Shown here: one piece after another, positions 24,332 to 32,784 of the stretch
Position numbering within the stretch: the stretch's first letter is position 1
Layout of the letters: each line of letters starts with the position of its first letter
NCBI GenBank assembly: GCA_040219275.1
Contig: JAVJSU010000061.1
Coordinates: forward strand, 1-64,000
Length of the DNA stretch: 64,000 bases
Source: JAVJSU01 sp040219275
GTDB lineage: Bacteria > Chloroflexota > Anaerolineae > Aggregatilineales > Phototrophicaceae
Direction of reading: 5' to 3'
Notes under the pieces: generated by a model
What the model was told of the DNA's origin: nothing
What the model saw: only the letters and a program-made list of their open reading frames with translations
The model's database searches: none
Made by a program: the position numbers and the translations under genes

Positions 24332-25378
24332 CTACTGATTATTCTTGGTTTCGTCTGGCGTTTTGGCTCTGTTGACTGCATAGCGACGGACGAATTCTGG
24401 CTCGGCATTTTGTAAGAGGCGTGGCGGCAACCCGGCGAGTACGGCTTCAAGATCATCAACAACCATTTCGCCGATCTCCCATAAGCCCTCTTTGACCGAA
24501 CCTGCGCGGTGTGCAGACAACACGGCATTTTCCGCCGTGCGAATGGGATGGTTGGGGGCGAGTGGCTCCGTCGGGAAAACATCTGTCGCCACTTTAAAGC
24601 GTCCGGCGACGACCATCTCTGTCATCGCGTCAAAATCGACCACATGGGCACGGCTAGCAAGCACCAATACCGCGCCGTGCGGGAGCATCTCAAGATACGA
24701 ACGATTGAGCATCGCTTGATTTTCACTCGTTGGCGCGGCAAGCACAAATACCACCCGCGACTCACGCATGAGACTCTCCAACGTCACGGGTTCCACATCA
24801 AATCGTCGCAGATAGCCGTCCCCTAGCCACGGATCATAGACCGAGATTTTGACATTAAAGGGCATCAACAGCGGGTGCAAGGCGCGGGCGATACTCCCAT
24901 AACCGATGATGCCCACAGGCTGATCGTAGAGCATGAAAGTGCTGGCATTACCCGCTTGCAGATATAGCTCGTTACCGTGTCGCATCGCCCGATCCCCCGA
25001 CACAATTTCACGCGAGGCAGAAAGTGCCAACGCGAGTGACATCTCCGCCACTTGACGGGCAAACGATGGCGCGGCACTGACGACACGAATGCCGTTTTCA
25101 AAGCAATAGGCGTAGTCTAAATCAAGCGGAAACGCGCCGGAAATCGTAAAAATTGCGCGCAGTTTGGTCGCTTTCTGGAGCACATCGCCATAGCGCCAAT
25201 CCGCACAGACCACCACTTCGGCATCCGGTAGCGCCTGCATAAATGCGTCATGGGGCATCGGCTCATCCTGCCCCCAGATGATATTGACCAGAGTATTGAG
25301 TCGCTCACGATAAACGGGGGAGAAGACTTCCTCCATACGCCTGAAGTTCGGATCAACGATAACGTTCGGTTTCATCAA
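24332..25378 (-). CDS. D-isomer-specific 2-hydroxyacid dehydrogenase
   Basis: 348 residues. NAD(P)-binding signature VGIIGYGSIARALHPLLMPF followed by an acidic ISVYDPW. Catalytic triad of the family is visible: Arg in VLASRAHVVD, Glu in VFPTEPLAPNHP, and His in LSAHRAGSV. Length and two-domain layout fit the phosphoglycerate/hydroxypyruvate reductase superfamily. The TMVxxGRFKVATDVFPTEP stretch is typical. It would interconvert a 2-keto acid and D-2-hydroxy acid; substrate unknown. 155 bp upstream of the acyl-CoA dehydrogenase gene. Confidence 0.9.
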   Translation of the reverse strand: MMKPNVIVDPNFRRMEEVFSPVYRERLNTLVNIIWGQDEPMPHDAFMQALPDAEVVVCADWRYGDVLQKATKLRAIFTISGAFPLDLDYAYCFENGIRVVSAAPSFARQVAEMSLALALSASREIVSGDRAMRHGNELYLQAGNASTFMLYDQPVGIIGYGSIARALHPLLMPFNVKISVYDPWLGDGYLRRFDVEPVTLESLMRESRVVFVLAAPTSENQAMLNRSYLEMLPHGAVLVLASRAHVVDFDAMTEMVVAGRFKVATDVFPTEPLAPNHPIRTAENAVLSAHRAGSVKEGLWEIGEMVVDDLEAVLAGLPPRLLQNAEPEFVRRYAVNRAKTPDETKNNQ

Positions 25379-25666
25379 AAAATCTACTTTCTTTCATCAT
25401 AAATAATGACTGGCATCTTCATTACTGATTTCCTAACAGCCTGTAAGACCATGTTAACCGATGCGTCGTGTCACGGCAAAGATAATCCGATGTGCTCATT
25501 TCGATAATCCTCGACAAAAATGCGCGAGTGTGGGACAATAGGCGCAACTATAAACCGCTAATTACAGTAAAAAGTAATGCACCTTCCTGAACCCAACTAA
25601 TTTTCTTGCCAGGCTGAAAAAACAATCATTGCGCTACCAGACGTAATTCAGGAAGGATATGATAAC

Positions 25667-26671
25667 GTGGAACTCTGTGTCATCGAAGGTGATGGTGTGG
25701 GGCATGAGGTAATTCCGGCGGCGATACGCGTGCTAAAGACCGTGTTGCCAGACCTGATTACGCATCGTGCTGAAGCAGGTTACGAAACGCTTAAAGCCAG
25801 TGGCACCCCCCTGCCACAGGAAACCATTGATCTTGCGATGCGCTGTCGGGCGGTGCTTTTCGGCGCGGCGGATTCGCCCTCATTTCCTGTAGAAGGTTAT
25901 TATTCTCCGATCATCAAGTTACGCCAATTGTTGCAATGTTACGCCAATGTGCGCCCAACACGCTATCTGCCTGTGCCGACTGCGCGTCCGGGCGTGGATA
26001 TGATGATCGTGCGCGAAAACACCGAAGACCTCTATATCGTCAATGAGACGACTGAAGAAGGCGGGCAAAGCAGTAGCGCCCAAAAACTCGTGACCCGTGC
26101 GGCGACGGAACGCGTGAGTCTCATGGCGTTTAAGCTGGCAGAAGAAGCCGAACGTGAAAAAGTCACCATCGTCCATAAAGCCAATATTCTGCCCCAATCC
26201 GATGGCTTATTCCGGCGGGTGGCGCTGGAAATTTCCGAGCAATATCCAGACATCGAAACCGATGAGTTGCTGATTGATACCGCCGCCTATTGGATGGTGA
26301 AGAATCCCGCCCGCTTTGATGTGATCCTGACCTCCAATATGTACGGCGATATTCTGTCGGACATGGCGGCGGCATGGGGCGGTGGTCTGGGGATGGTTCC
26401 CGCGCTTAACCTCGGCGATGATGCGGCGATTGCCGAACCTGTGCATGGCTCCGCGCCGGATATTTCCGGTAAGGGGATTGCCAACCCGACAGCGACGATT
26501 TTGAGCACAGCGATGCTTTTGCGCCATCATTGGAAAATGCCGGAAGAAGCGGAACGCATCGAAGAAGCAATCCGCGTGACGCTGGATAAAGGCGGCTACA
26601 CGTTTGATATTTACAAAGACGGCGCGATTAGCATGGTGGACTTTACAGATCGTGTGATCGCCAATCTTTAA
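25667..26671 (+). CDS. Isocitrate/isopropylmalate-family beta-decarboxylating dehydrogenase
   Basis: 334 residues from GTG 25667, with GGAAGGA about 10 bp upstream. Shows the family pattern: IEGDGVGHEV at the N-terminus, SPIIKLRQLLQCYANVRPTRYL (substrate-binding Arg cluster), VRENTEDLYI, a Lys in IVHKANIL, IDTAAYWMVKNPARFDVILTSNMYGDILSDMAA (metal-binding Asp residues), and GSAPDISGKGIANPTATILS. The ENTEDLYI loop favours isocitrate or homoisocitrate-type substrates over 3-isopropylmalate, but this cannot be settled by eye. NAD-type length. It converges with the PPC-protein gene at a shared terminator. Confidence 0.9.
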   Translation: MELCVIEGDGVGHEVIPAAIRVLKTVLPDLITHRAEAGYETLKASGTPLPQETIDLAMRCRAVLFGAADSPSFPVEGYYSPIIKLRQLLQCYANVRPTRYLPVPTARPGVDMMIVRENTEDLYIVNETTEEGGQSSSAQKLVTRAATERVSLMAFKLAEEAEREKVTIVHKANILPQSDGLFRRVALEISEQYPDIETDELLIDTAAYWMVKNPARFDVILTSNMYGDILSDMAAAWGGGLGMVPALNLGDDAAIAEPVHGSAPDISGKGIANPTATILSTAMLLRHHWKMPEEAERIEEAIRVTLDKGGYTFDIYKDGAISMVDFTDRVIANL

Positions 26672-26693
26672 GGCGACGTGACAACGATAACTC

Positions 26694-26729
26694 AAAAAGG
26701 CTTCTCATCATCATCGGGAAGCCTTTTTT
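26694..26729. terminator. Bidirectional rho-independent terminator
   Basis: AAAAAGGCTTC (26694-26704) pairs with GAAGCCTTTTTT (26718-26729). A and T runs on both sides serve both convergent genes. Confidence 0.9.
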
Positions 26730-26733
26730 CTTG

Positions 26734-28290
26734 TTAATTGGCAGAAGGCGTTGCGGTCTGGTCGGGTTCTGGTTCTGCCTGAGAGACCAGCGCCAGCACG
26801 AGGATATAACTGCCTGTTGTCGGCAGTTCACCCACGCCGTCGAAGCGTTCCGCGCTGATGTAATATAAGCCCGTGTCCGGTAGCGTATACTGGTCAATCC
26901 GCGCATTACGATTCGTCCCGCTGTCATCATCGCGCACCAATTCTCGCTGGTTGGCATCCAACAGGCGCAACACCGGATCAAGATCACCATCTCCACGATT
27001 CAGCGTCATGGTGACGACATCGCCCTCGGTGCCAAAAAAGACGTAGCTCCCCGAAGATGTTACATCGTCAATACTCCCCGTCACGGTCAGGTTGTAGCTG
27101 ATGCGTTGTGCATTAGAAGTTACGCCATCGAAGGCATTGCCCAGATCATCAAGTTCCAGCCGAAAGCGCCCGCTAGAGCTTCCAGCCTCTTCTTCAAAAC
27201 GGGTAGCGATGATGTAATACGTGCCACTCGCGGGGATCACATATTGTTCGATGAGCGAATTCCGCCCGATGCCACCGTCATCGTCTTCGACGAGCGGGCG
27301 CAAACCGGCGTTTGTCAATGTGATGTAGGTATCCAGCGTGCCACTCTGTTGCGTCATGCTCACGCTGATAATATCGTCCTGTTGGGCTTCAAATCGATAA
27401 TAACGGCGCACGGCATCGTTGCTGATCTCACCCTCGACCTGTCCACCCAGACGGATGCGTCCGGCGGTTTGTGGTGTGTTACCCAGCCCACTGTTCGCCG
27501 CCTCTTGAAGCGTGAGTATGAAATTTCCCTGGCTCAGTCCGGCTTCTCCACCATAACGCGTGGCGACAATATAATAGGTCGCCGTTGCCGGAACAATCAG
27601 TTCATCAATGCGGGCATCCAGCGAATCGGGCGTATCATCGCTTTCTTCCAGCACAAGTGCCTGCCCATCGACGATATGTACAATCTGTAGCTTTGGATCA
27701 AGTAGACCCGCCGCACGTTGCATCGCGATATTCACAATATCGCCCTCATTGGCGCGGAAGCTATAGAAAAATTCCGGCGACACGTTGGTGATCGTATTCA
27801 ACACCGTGTCTCCATAGCGCAACGCACTGCCGGATGCGGAACTATTGCCGATGCGCTCCACCGTAAGTTCATACTCGCCGATGGTACTGCCCAGCCCATA
27901 GCCGAACCGCGCCACAATCACCGTATAGCGTCCACTTGCCGTCATCAGCAGGGAATCTTCATAGGCTTCCAGACTGCCGTTGGTATCATCCCGCGTCAGC
28001 AATGGACTGCCTGTGCTATCCAGAATCGTCAAAATGGGGTCAAGATTGCCACTCGTCGGGCGCAACCGCACCGCGACAAAATCCCCGCGCAACGCCTCGA
28101 AGCTATAAATGGCGCTCGACGTGAAGTTATCGATGCGTCCGGTAATCACTTCACCATAGGCGAGCGACGGGGGCGCGTCTTCTTCGTCGTCCTCATCATC
28201 CTGTGCATGGATAGGCGCAATCGCCAGCACAACGAGGGACAACAGCGACATTATCAGGGCAAAAAATCTGAGTCGGTTTATTTTAAACAT
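26734..28290 (-). CDS. Exported protein with four PPC domains
   Basis: 518 residues from the ATG at 28290 (an upstream in-frame ATG at 28371 would precede the signal peptide with 27 odd residues). Signal peptide FALIMSLLSLVVLAIAPIHAQ, then an acidic run (DDEDDEEDAPP) and four pre-peptidase C-terminal (PPC) beta-sandwich domains of about 115 residues each, every one with a Y-x-F strand, a LDPxLxxLD turn (GNLDPILTILDSTG, GLLDPKLQIV, GTLDTYITLTNAG, GDLDPVLRLLDAN), DDDxGxxxxSxI and a GxYYIxAxR strand. No peptidase domain, so it is a free-standing PPC string, likely a surface or secreted binding protein. C-terminus is Pro/Glu/Thr-rich without a sorting signal. Confidence 0.85.
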   Translation of the reverse strand: MFKINRLRFFALIMSLLSLVVLAIAPIHAQDDEDDEEDAPPSLAYGEVITGRIDNFTSSAIYSFEALRGDFVAVRLRPTSGNLDPILTILDSTGSPLLTRDDTNGSLEAYEDSLLMTASGRYTVIVARFGYGLGSTIGEYELTVERIGNSSASGSALRYGDTVLNTITNVSPEFFYSFRANEGDIVNIAMQRAAGLLDPKLQIVHIVDGQALVLEESDDTPDSLDARIDELIVPATATYYIVATRYGGEAGLSQGNFILTLQEAANSGLGNTPQTAGRIRLGGQVEGEISNDAVRRYYRFEAQQDDIISVSMTQQSGTLDTYITLTNAGLRPLVEDDDGGIGRNSLIEQYVIPASGTYYIIATRFEEEAGSSSGRFRLELDDLGNAFDGVTSNAQRISYNLTVTGSIDDVTSSGSYVFFGTEGDVVTMTLNRGDGDLDPVLRLLDANQRELVRDDDSGTNRNARIDQYTLPDTGLYYISAERFDGVGELPTTGSYILVLALVSQAEPEPDQTATPSAN

Positions 28291-28380
28291 GGCGTATAGT
28301 GTAGCATATTTACGAAGTGATGTTACGCAAAAATAATCAATCAGGATATTTAATTTGTAAGTAGTAAACAACGGTCAGTG

Positions 28381-28428
28381 TTTCAGTATTTCAGCGTTTC
28401 AGTATTTCAGTGTTTCAGTGTTTCAGTA
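28381..28428. repeat. 8-bp tandem repeat
   Basis: Six imperfect units of TTTCAGTA/TTTCAGTG/TTTCAGCG in a row. Similar CAGTTTTCAGT runs occur near 21780-21810. Non-coding. Confidence 0.85.
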
Positions 28429-28578
28429 AAAACGTTTAGTGTATGTTTGCCGTATGTGCTTTCTGACAAACTGATTAGCTGACCAACTGACTTACTGGTG
28501 TCTGAGCACCTATTTCATGACCAACAGCATCCTAATATTTCTTTGCGTAACGTCAGTTATGAATACTCTTGCTCACCT

Positions 28579-29154
28579 TTAGCCCGCCGCCATGACCTTC
28601 ATCAGTTCGAGAGTCATCAGGCAATCACCGAGCGCACTATGGGCATTGGCAACCGTAATTTTTTGCTGAACACAGGCGTTTGTAAGACTTTGCCATTTGA
28701 ACGAATTGTGCTTGGGATTCCATGTGCCGTAAAAACGCGCATAAGATTTCATCGCGCACGCCCATTCACGCGGGCGCATCAGGGGCAGTTTGTGCCGTTT
28801 GCATTCCGATTTGATGATGCCTTCTTCAAAATCGGAATTAAAGGCGATGATCTTTTTGCCAGCGAAAAGCACGCTCATATCCACGTATAAATCTCGAAAT
28901 CCGGGCGCATCCACCACCATCGAATCAACGATGCCGTGTACCTGAGACGCACCACGCGGGATTTTACCCAATGGCTTGACGAGCGTTTCCATCAACGTTT
29001 CGCCCTGCGTATTAATCGCCCCGATCTGCACGATTTCCGAATCCTTGAAGCCGGTGGTCTCAAAATCAAGGATCACCACATCACCTTCCAGCAAGTCTTG
29101 CGCCCACTGTGCTGTTTTCCGGCGTTCCTCTGCAAAATAGGCTTGTGTTGGCAT
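28579..29154 (-). CDS. DEDDh 3'-5' exonuclease (DnaQ-like)
   Basis: 191 residues with every DEDDh motif: Exo I LDFETTG (D30, E32), the VHGIVD segment, Exo II AFNSDFEEG (D108), and Exo III NAHSALGDCLMT (H172, D177). This fold removes nucleotides from 3' ends in proofreading or RNA processing. Stand-alone form without polymerase domain. Substrate is not deducible. The gene ends 11 bp after the DUF362 gene on the same strand, so the two are probably one transcript. Confidence 0.9.
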   Translation of the reverse strand: MPTQAYFAEERRKTAQWAQDLLEGDVVILDFETTGFKDSEIVQIGAINTQGETLMETLVKPLGKIPRGASQVHGIVDSMVVDAPGFRDLYVDMSVLFAGKKIIAFNSDFEEGIIKSECKRHKLPLMRPREWACAMKSYARFYGTWNPKHNSFKWQSLTNACVQQKITVANAHSALGDCLMTLELMKVMAAG

Positions 29155-29165
29155 ATGTTCCTCTC

Positions 29166-30098
29166 TTAGTTACCTGAGTTGGCTTCTCCGGTGATCGTGA
29201 CGGTCTCGCGGAGTTTCGTGATGGTCTTAATGTAATCCGGTACGGGCTGTTCTGCAAGACGACAAGCCACTTCATCCACCGCCAGCAAATCCTCGCCCCA
29301 CACCACCTGCCCGATTTTTTGACTCGTGCCTGCGTTGAGTTGCGTATCTTCCGCCAGCAAAATCGTATCCAGATCAACCACCGCGCCATCGAATAAGCGT
29401 CCGGCGCAGAAATACAAATCGCGCAACACGTCGACGAAATCCGCGCCTAAAAATTGCCCGCGCTCATGCGGATTTTCCGGCAGAGCGTAGTGCTCACGAG
29501 GGAATAAGCCGTACAGGTTTTCCATGCTTGCCAGCACCAACGGCTGACCATCCGGCTGAACAAGGCGCTTAAAAGTGCTCACGCTGATTTTGCAGTCGTA
29601 TTCCTCGAACATACTCGGGGCGGTCATGGTCGCAAATTTAAACGGATCAGATAGTGGATTCGGATACTCGCCCATCGGCATGGCTTCGGCATCCGCGAGG
29701 CGCATATTATCATCCATGATCTCCAGCAATCCCGTGGCTTTCAACACCTCTTCCGCACTAAAGCGTCCGGTCACGCCATCAATAATCAGGATGCGTGCCA
29801 GCGGGTTGGCACGGCGCAAACCACGCAACACCGCGCCAAGTACGTCCATGCTGACCGTGACGGGCGCACCTTTAATGTTGCCGATGTTGGCTTTGACGAG
29901 GATGCGTGTCGCCCCGAATGCCGATTTTGGTGGGATATAGACGAATGAGTCTGTTTTGGCGTTGCTCACGGAGGCGAGACGGGCAAGTTTCCCCACGATG
30001 ATTTTCTCCAACTCTGTTTTTGGCTTGTTAGGCGCTTCTCGCACCCGACTGACAACTAATGTGGAGTCTCGAAAAGAACAAAAAAAAGCATAACGCAA
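29166..30098 (-). CDS. DUF362-like protein with repeat-derived start
   Basis: 310 residues. Resembles DUF362 proteins (VYIPPKSAFGATRILVKANI, then MDVLGAVLRGLRRANPLARILIIDG, and KISVSTFKRLV). Function of the family is uncertain; no Fe-S Cys motif is present here. The conserved-looking part begins at STLVVSRVREAPN, and the only start upstream in frame is TTG at 30098, which lies inside a repeat element (30060-30280). The first ~13 residues are thus encoded by the repeat, and the native start and promoter were probably displaced by its insertion. It may be translated poorly or from an unusual codon. Confidence 0.65.
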   Translation of the reverse strand: MRYAFFCSFRDSTLVVSRVREAPNKPKTELEKIIVGKLARLASVSNAKTDSFVYIPPKSAFGATRILVKANIGNIKGAPVTVSMDVLGAVLRGLRRANPLARILIIDGVTGRFSAEEVLKATGLLEIMDDNMRLADAEAMPMGEYPNPLSDPFKFATMTAPSMFEEYDCKISVSTFKRLVQPDGQPLVLASMENLYGLFPREHYALPENPHERGQFLGADFVDVLRDLYFCAGRLFDGAVVDLDTILLAEDTQLNAGTSQKIGQVVWGEDLLAVDEVACRLAEQPVPDYIKTITKLRETVTITGEANSGN

Positions 30099-30280
30099 AG
30101 ACGCAGGGAGCGCGGAGAAACGCAGAGATATTTTTCTCTAATACCAATCAGGTTTAAACGAGTCCGCTATAGCGTGTTCAAAAATTGCAGAATAGCGGAC
30201 TTTTATTTGCACGGTTGGTATAATTCTCTGCGAATCCTCTGACTCTGTAGTGAATTTTTTTAAACTTTCCGAGACTCTAC
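30060..30280. repeat. MITE-like element with inverted ends and internal hairpin
   Basis: GTGGAGTCTCGAAAAG at 30060-30075 and CTTTCCGAGACTCTAC at 30265-30280 are inverted termini. Inside lie the GCATAACGCAAAGAC repeat, then ATACCAA...TTGGTAT and a perfect AGTCCGCTAT/ATAGCGGACT hairpin. About 220 bp, no ORF of its own. Its left end overlaps the start of the DUF362 gene. Confidence 0.7.
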
Positions 30281-30284
30281 ATAG

Positions 30285-30347
30285 CAACTAACAACTAACA
30301 ACTAACAACTAACAACTAACAACTAACAACTAACAACTAACAACTAA
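30285..30347. repeat. 7-bp tandem repeat CAACTAA x 9
   Basis: Nine exact copies of CAACTAA in a row in the gap between the DUF362 and GyrI-like genes. Not a multiple of three, no ORF. Confidence 0.98.
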
Positions 30348-30413
30348 CACCCCAAGTATCCTAAGAAAGTGACGAACCCTCAACGGTGAACTTCATATTT
30401 CTCAGCGGGATGA

Positions 30414-30914
30414 TTAATCATCAGCGATTTTGATTGCAACTTCGTTATCCCAATCTGCCGGATCAGGCTTGTCATCGGGACCATCAATCAAAACTTCGTA
30501 ACGTGAGCGGAACGCATCGCCGTTTTCATCGTCCCACCGATCCCATTCAATACCATTTTCCTTTGCCCAATCAATCAGCACCCTGTTACCGGCTACCCCG
30601 TTTTCCACACCCGTGTAAATCAAAAACGCATAGCGCCCTGCGGGTAGCACGCTCGCTTTAATACGATCCGTACCGGTAACTGATTCTTTAACGGGAACGC
30701 CCACTTCAATGTCCATGTTGGCTTCCATATTGACGACGTTTAAGCGCAGAATTGGCGCTCCGGCAGGTGTTATGCCCTGTTCACTAAGCCAACCAAACAC
30801 CTCATCGAGTGATTGCCCGATGAAATCTGGCATGTCAGCCATCGAGGTTAAAGTTCGAATTCCCATATAGGGTTGTTCTTCCCGTTCTTCGATTTTGGGT
30901 TGTGTTGTTTTCAT
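30414..30914 (-). CDS. GyrI-like small-molecule-binding protein
   Basis: 166 residues forming a single GyrI-like (AraC effector-binding) domain: MGIRTLTSMADMPDFIGQSL, LDEVFGWLSEQGITPAGAPI, MDIEVGVPV, VLPAGRYAFLIYTG, and RYEVLID near the end. Such proteins bind hydrophobic or drug-like ligands, either as sequestering proteins or sensors. Strong RBS AAGGAG 8 bp before ATG. It follows the MerR-family gene by 28 bp in the same direction, so it belongs to the same operon and probably handles the same ligand class as the regulator's own C-terminal domain. Confidence 0.85.
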   Translation of the reverse strand: MKTTQPKIEEREEQPYMGIRTLTSMADMPDFIGQSLDEVFGWLSEQGITPAGAPILRLNVVNMEANMDIEVGVPVKESVTGTDRIKASVLPAGRYAFLIYTGVENGVAGNRVLIDWAKENGIEWDRWDDENGDAFRSRYEVLIDGPDDKPDPADWDNEVAIKIADD

Positions 30915-30942
30915 GGGTAGGTCTCCTTATTATTTTGCTAAT

Positions 30943-31776
30943 TCATTTTTCTACAGGATATTGGATCTCGGTGATGTAGTTGGGATTGTCCCGGCGGATC
31001 GGTGGTGTATGATGCAGATTCAGTTCTCGATCTGCGCCGACGATACGATAACCATTGGCATCTATCCACGTAACTATCGCTTCATGCGCGTCGCCAATGG
31101 TGTCATACGCGCCATGATGGATGGTCGATGCCATAAGCGCGGCGGGCAATTCCTCCACTTTAACCCGTCCACTTTCAGGAATGGGACAGCGCAACATAAA
31201 AGCGGCGGCTCCATCAACATCCGTTTCTTTGAATTCGGTATCGAACCACATCACTAAAGTCTGCCCGCCTAATTCGGGATTGGGATGGAGTGCTTTACTG
31301 ACATAGGGCGCAATGGCTTCATAGACTTCACCGAATAGCGAGCCACTTTTGCTATGATCCGGCAGAATCGCCCGGATGAATGCGACTAAAAGGGGATCGA
31401 CGCGCTTCAAGAGGACATCATAGTTCGAAAGTTGCGGTTCACGTTCAATCTGGTCAATGCGGAGTTCGACTTCACTAAGTTGATCTTGCATCGCCAAAAT
31501 TTCCTGACTGATCTGGGCATGACGCATCCGTAGCATTCCGCGCATTTGCTCTGTGCTCAAGTCCTCATCAAGCAATAGCGAGATTTGTTCTAGCGAAAAT
31601 CCAAGTCCCTTTAACGCTAAAATGCGGTGCAAGCGGGGCAATTGGCTTGTGGAATAATAGCGATAGCCTGTAAAACGATCCACGTTTACGGGTTTTAGCA
31701 AGTCCACCTGATCGTAATAGCGTAGGGTCGCCACCGGAACTTGCACCAACTTGGAAAATTCACCGATTTTTATCAT
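30943..31776 (-). CDS. MerR-family regulator with GyrI-like effector domain (BmrR-like)
   Basis: 277 residues from the ATG at 31776. MIKIGEFSKLVQVPVATLRYYDQVDLLKPV is a textbook MerR wHTH start; an upstream in-frame codon would add 41 residues overlapping the promoter, so it is rejected. Domains: wHTH 1-75 (with GYRYYSTSQLPRLHRILALKGLGFSLEQI), a long dimerisation helix (QISQEILAMQDQLSEVELRI), and a GyrI-like ligand-binding domain (about 120-277, with GAYDTIGDAHEAIVTWI). No metal-binding Cys, so it resembles drug-sensing BmrR. It should activate its own operon by untwisting the 19-bp-spacer promoter just upstream. Confidence 0.92.
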   Translation of the reverse strand: MIKIGEFSKLVQVPVATLRYYDQVDLLKPVNVDRFTGYRYYSTSQLPRLHRILALKGLGFSLEQISLLLDEDLSTEQMRGMLRMRHAQISQEILAMQDQLSEVELRIDQIEREPQLSNYDVLLKRVDPLLVAFIRAILPDHSKSGSLFGEVYEAIAPYVSKALHPNPELGGQTLVMWFDTEFKETDVDGAAAFMLRCPIPESGRVKVEELPAALMASTIHHGAYDTIGDAHEAIVTWIDANGYRIVGADRELNLHHTPPIRRDNPNYITEIQYPVEK

Positions 31777-31823
31777 ATAGCGCCGCTTTACACACATTCT
31801 GCGAAATTGCTTACATCTTCTAT

Positions 31824-31854
31824 AGAATAAACTCTCAAGTAACTTGAGAGTCAA
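31824..31854 (-). promoter_or_regulatory. MerR-type promoter with overlapping palindromic operator
   Basis: On the minus strand TTGACT (-35) and TATTCT (-10) are separated by exactly 19 bp, the over-long spacing typical of MerR-controlled promoters. The spacer holds ACTCTCAAG-TTA-CTTGAGAGT (31831-31851), a perfect 9+3+9 palindrome. Confidence 0.9.
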
Positions 31855-32103
31855 GACGTTTGTTCTATGGATTTGAAGATCAGGGAGAGGTTTATTCAAA
31901 GTGGCACGCCTGATTCTCCCGAAATGTGTCCTTATACAAGAAGCGAATCGCCCTTCATGACCCTAAATGTCATAGCGTGATTATATGAAACTATGAGCAT
32001 TTGTTAAAAATGTATAAAGAATTGTCGATATCTATTGTGTTATCTGCCCAAATGGGTGTATGATGCGGTCTGTTGTTCGAGCAATGCCATATGGAGGTGA
32101 ATT

Positions 32104-32259
32104 ATGCTCATCAACGAATTCGTAGCATTAGAGTTACACAAACAGCGTGTCAATACCCCGGAACGGGTAGAAGGCAATCGGACGTTGGCTGAAATCATTA
32201 CAGAATTCAAGCTCTACCCGATCCGCCGCGAAAATCGTAAAGCACGCCGCACCGAATAA
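32104..32259 (+). CDS. Small protein 1 of a three-paralogue array
   Basis: 51 residues, starting MLINEFVALELHKQRVNTPE. A strong GGAGGTG sits 7 bp before ATG. Basic C-terminus (IRRENRKARRTE). The first ~15 residues align with the two small proteins downstream (pattern M-x-N-D/E-F/L-x-A-x-x-L-H/Y-x-x-R-V), but the rest has diverged. No signal peptide, no membrane segment, no known family recognised. A short GC hairpin with a TTCG loop follows (near 32283-32300). Confidence 0.6.
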   Translation: MLINEFVALELHKQRVNTPERVEGNRTLAEIITEFKLYPIRRENRKARRTE

Positions 32260-32390
32260 TCCCCAAAATAGATTTTTACGCTCCGGTTCGCCGGGGCACT
32301 TTTACAACGAAAATTCCACTTAAATTATTTCACAGTTCGCCAAACACCTAATAAATGATCTGTAACTTTATTATCAGGACAGCCCTTTGG

Positions 32391-32451
32391 TTGTACAATG
32401 ATGTTAACTTGAGAAAAAATTCACAATCAGGAGATTGTACAATGATGTTAA
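32391..32451 (+). promoter_or_regulatory. 17-bp direct repeat spanning the start of small protein 2
   Basis: TTGTACAATGATGTTAA occurs exactly at 32391-32407 and again at 32435-32451, where it contains the two ATG codons of the gene. Each copy holds the palindrome TTGTACAA. The upstream copy could itself start a four-codon leader (MMLT then TGA). Either a duplicated regulator site or a duplication scar. Confidence 0.5.
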
Positions 32452-32594
32452 ATGATTTCACCGCCCTAAAATTGCACGAAACGCGCGTTAAAGAAGTTGA
32501 GCAAGCACGCGAACAAAGCTCGCTCATCAAATTTGCACAGGAAGCCAAAGAACAACTCAAATTGTTCGAACCGCTTCGTAAATTGCGCCGCTAA
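32442..32594 (+). CDS. Small protein 2 of a three-paralogue array
   Basis: 50 residues: MMLNDFTALKLHETRVKEVE..., ending LKLFEPLRKLRR. Closely similar to small protein 3 (same length, same C-terminal LIKFA-x-x-AKEQLKLF-x-PLRK-x-RR). RBS CAGGAG lies 8 bp before the first ATG. Predicted to be one long amphipathic helix with a basic tail. No known family recognised. It is followed by its own terminator, so each member of the array is a separate transcription unit or a processed one. Confidence 0.75.
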   Translation: MMLNDFTALKLHETRVKEVEQAREQSSLIKFAQEAKEQLKLFEPLRKLRR

Positions 32595-32636
32595 TTCACA
32601 CGCAATATGAGGTCTCTCGCCGAGAGATCAACCCTG

Positions 32637-32668
32637 CCCCGATCATTCACTGGTCGGGGTTTTGTTTT
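32637..32668 (+). terminator. Terminator of small protein 2
   Basis: CCCCGATC/GGTCGGGG stem (one G-T pair) with loop ATTCACT, then GTTTTGTTTT-type run. Same stem and loop as at 32997-33024. Confidence 0.85.
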
Positions 32669-32784
32669 GGTTAACCTAACGATTATTGAAATCGAACGCG
32701 TCGATATATCCAATCTTACATATAACCTTACAAAACTGTTGTATAATAGAAGGACATATAGCCCTAAATTAGGGAGGTATTCTT

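Noticed and set aside
30285..30347. CRISPR-like array
   Set aside because: A contiguous 7-bp tandem repeat without spacers.
31777..31899. N-terminal extension of the MerR protein
   Set aside because: It would overlap the MerR promoter and operator; MIKIGEFS is the normal start of the family.
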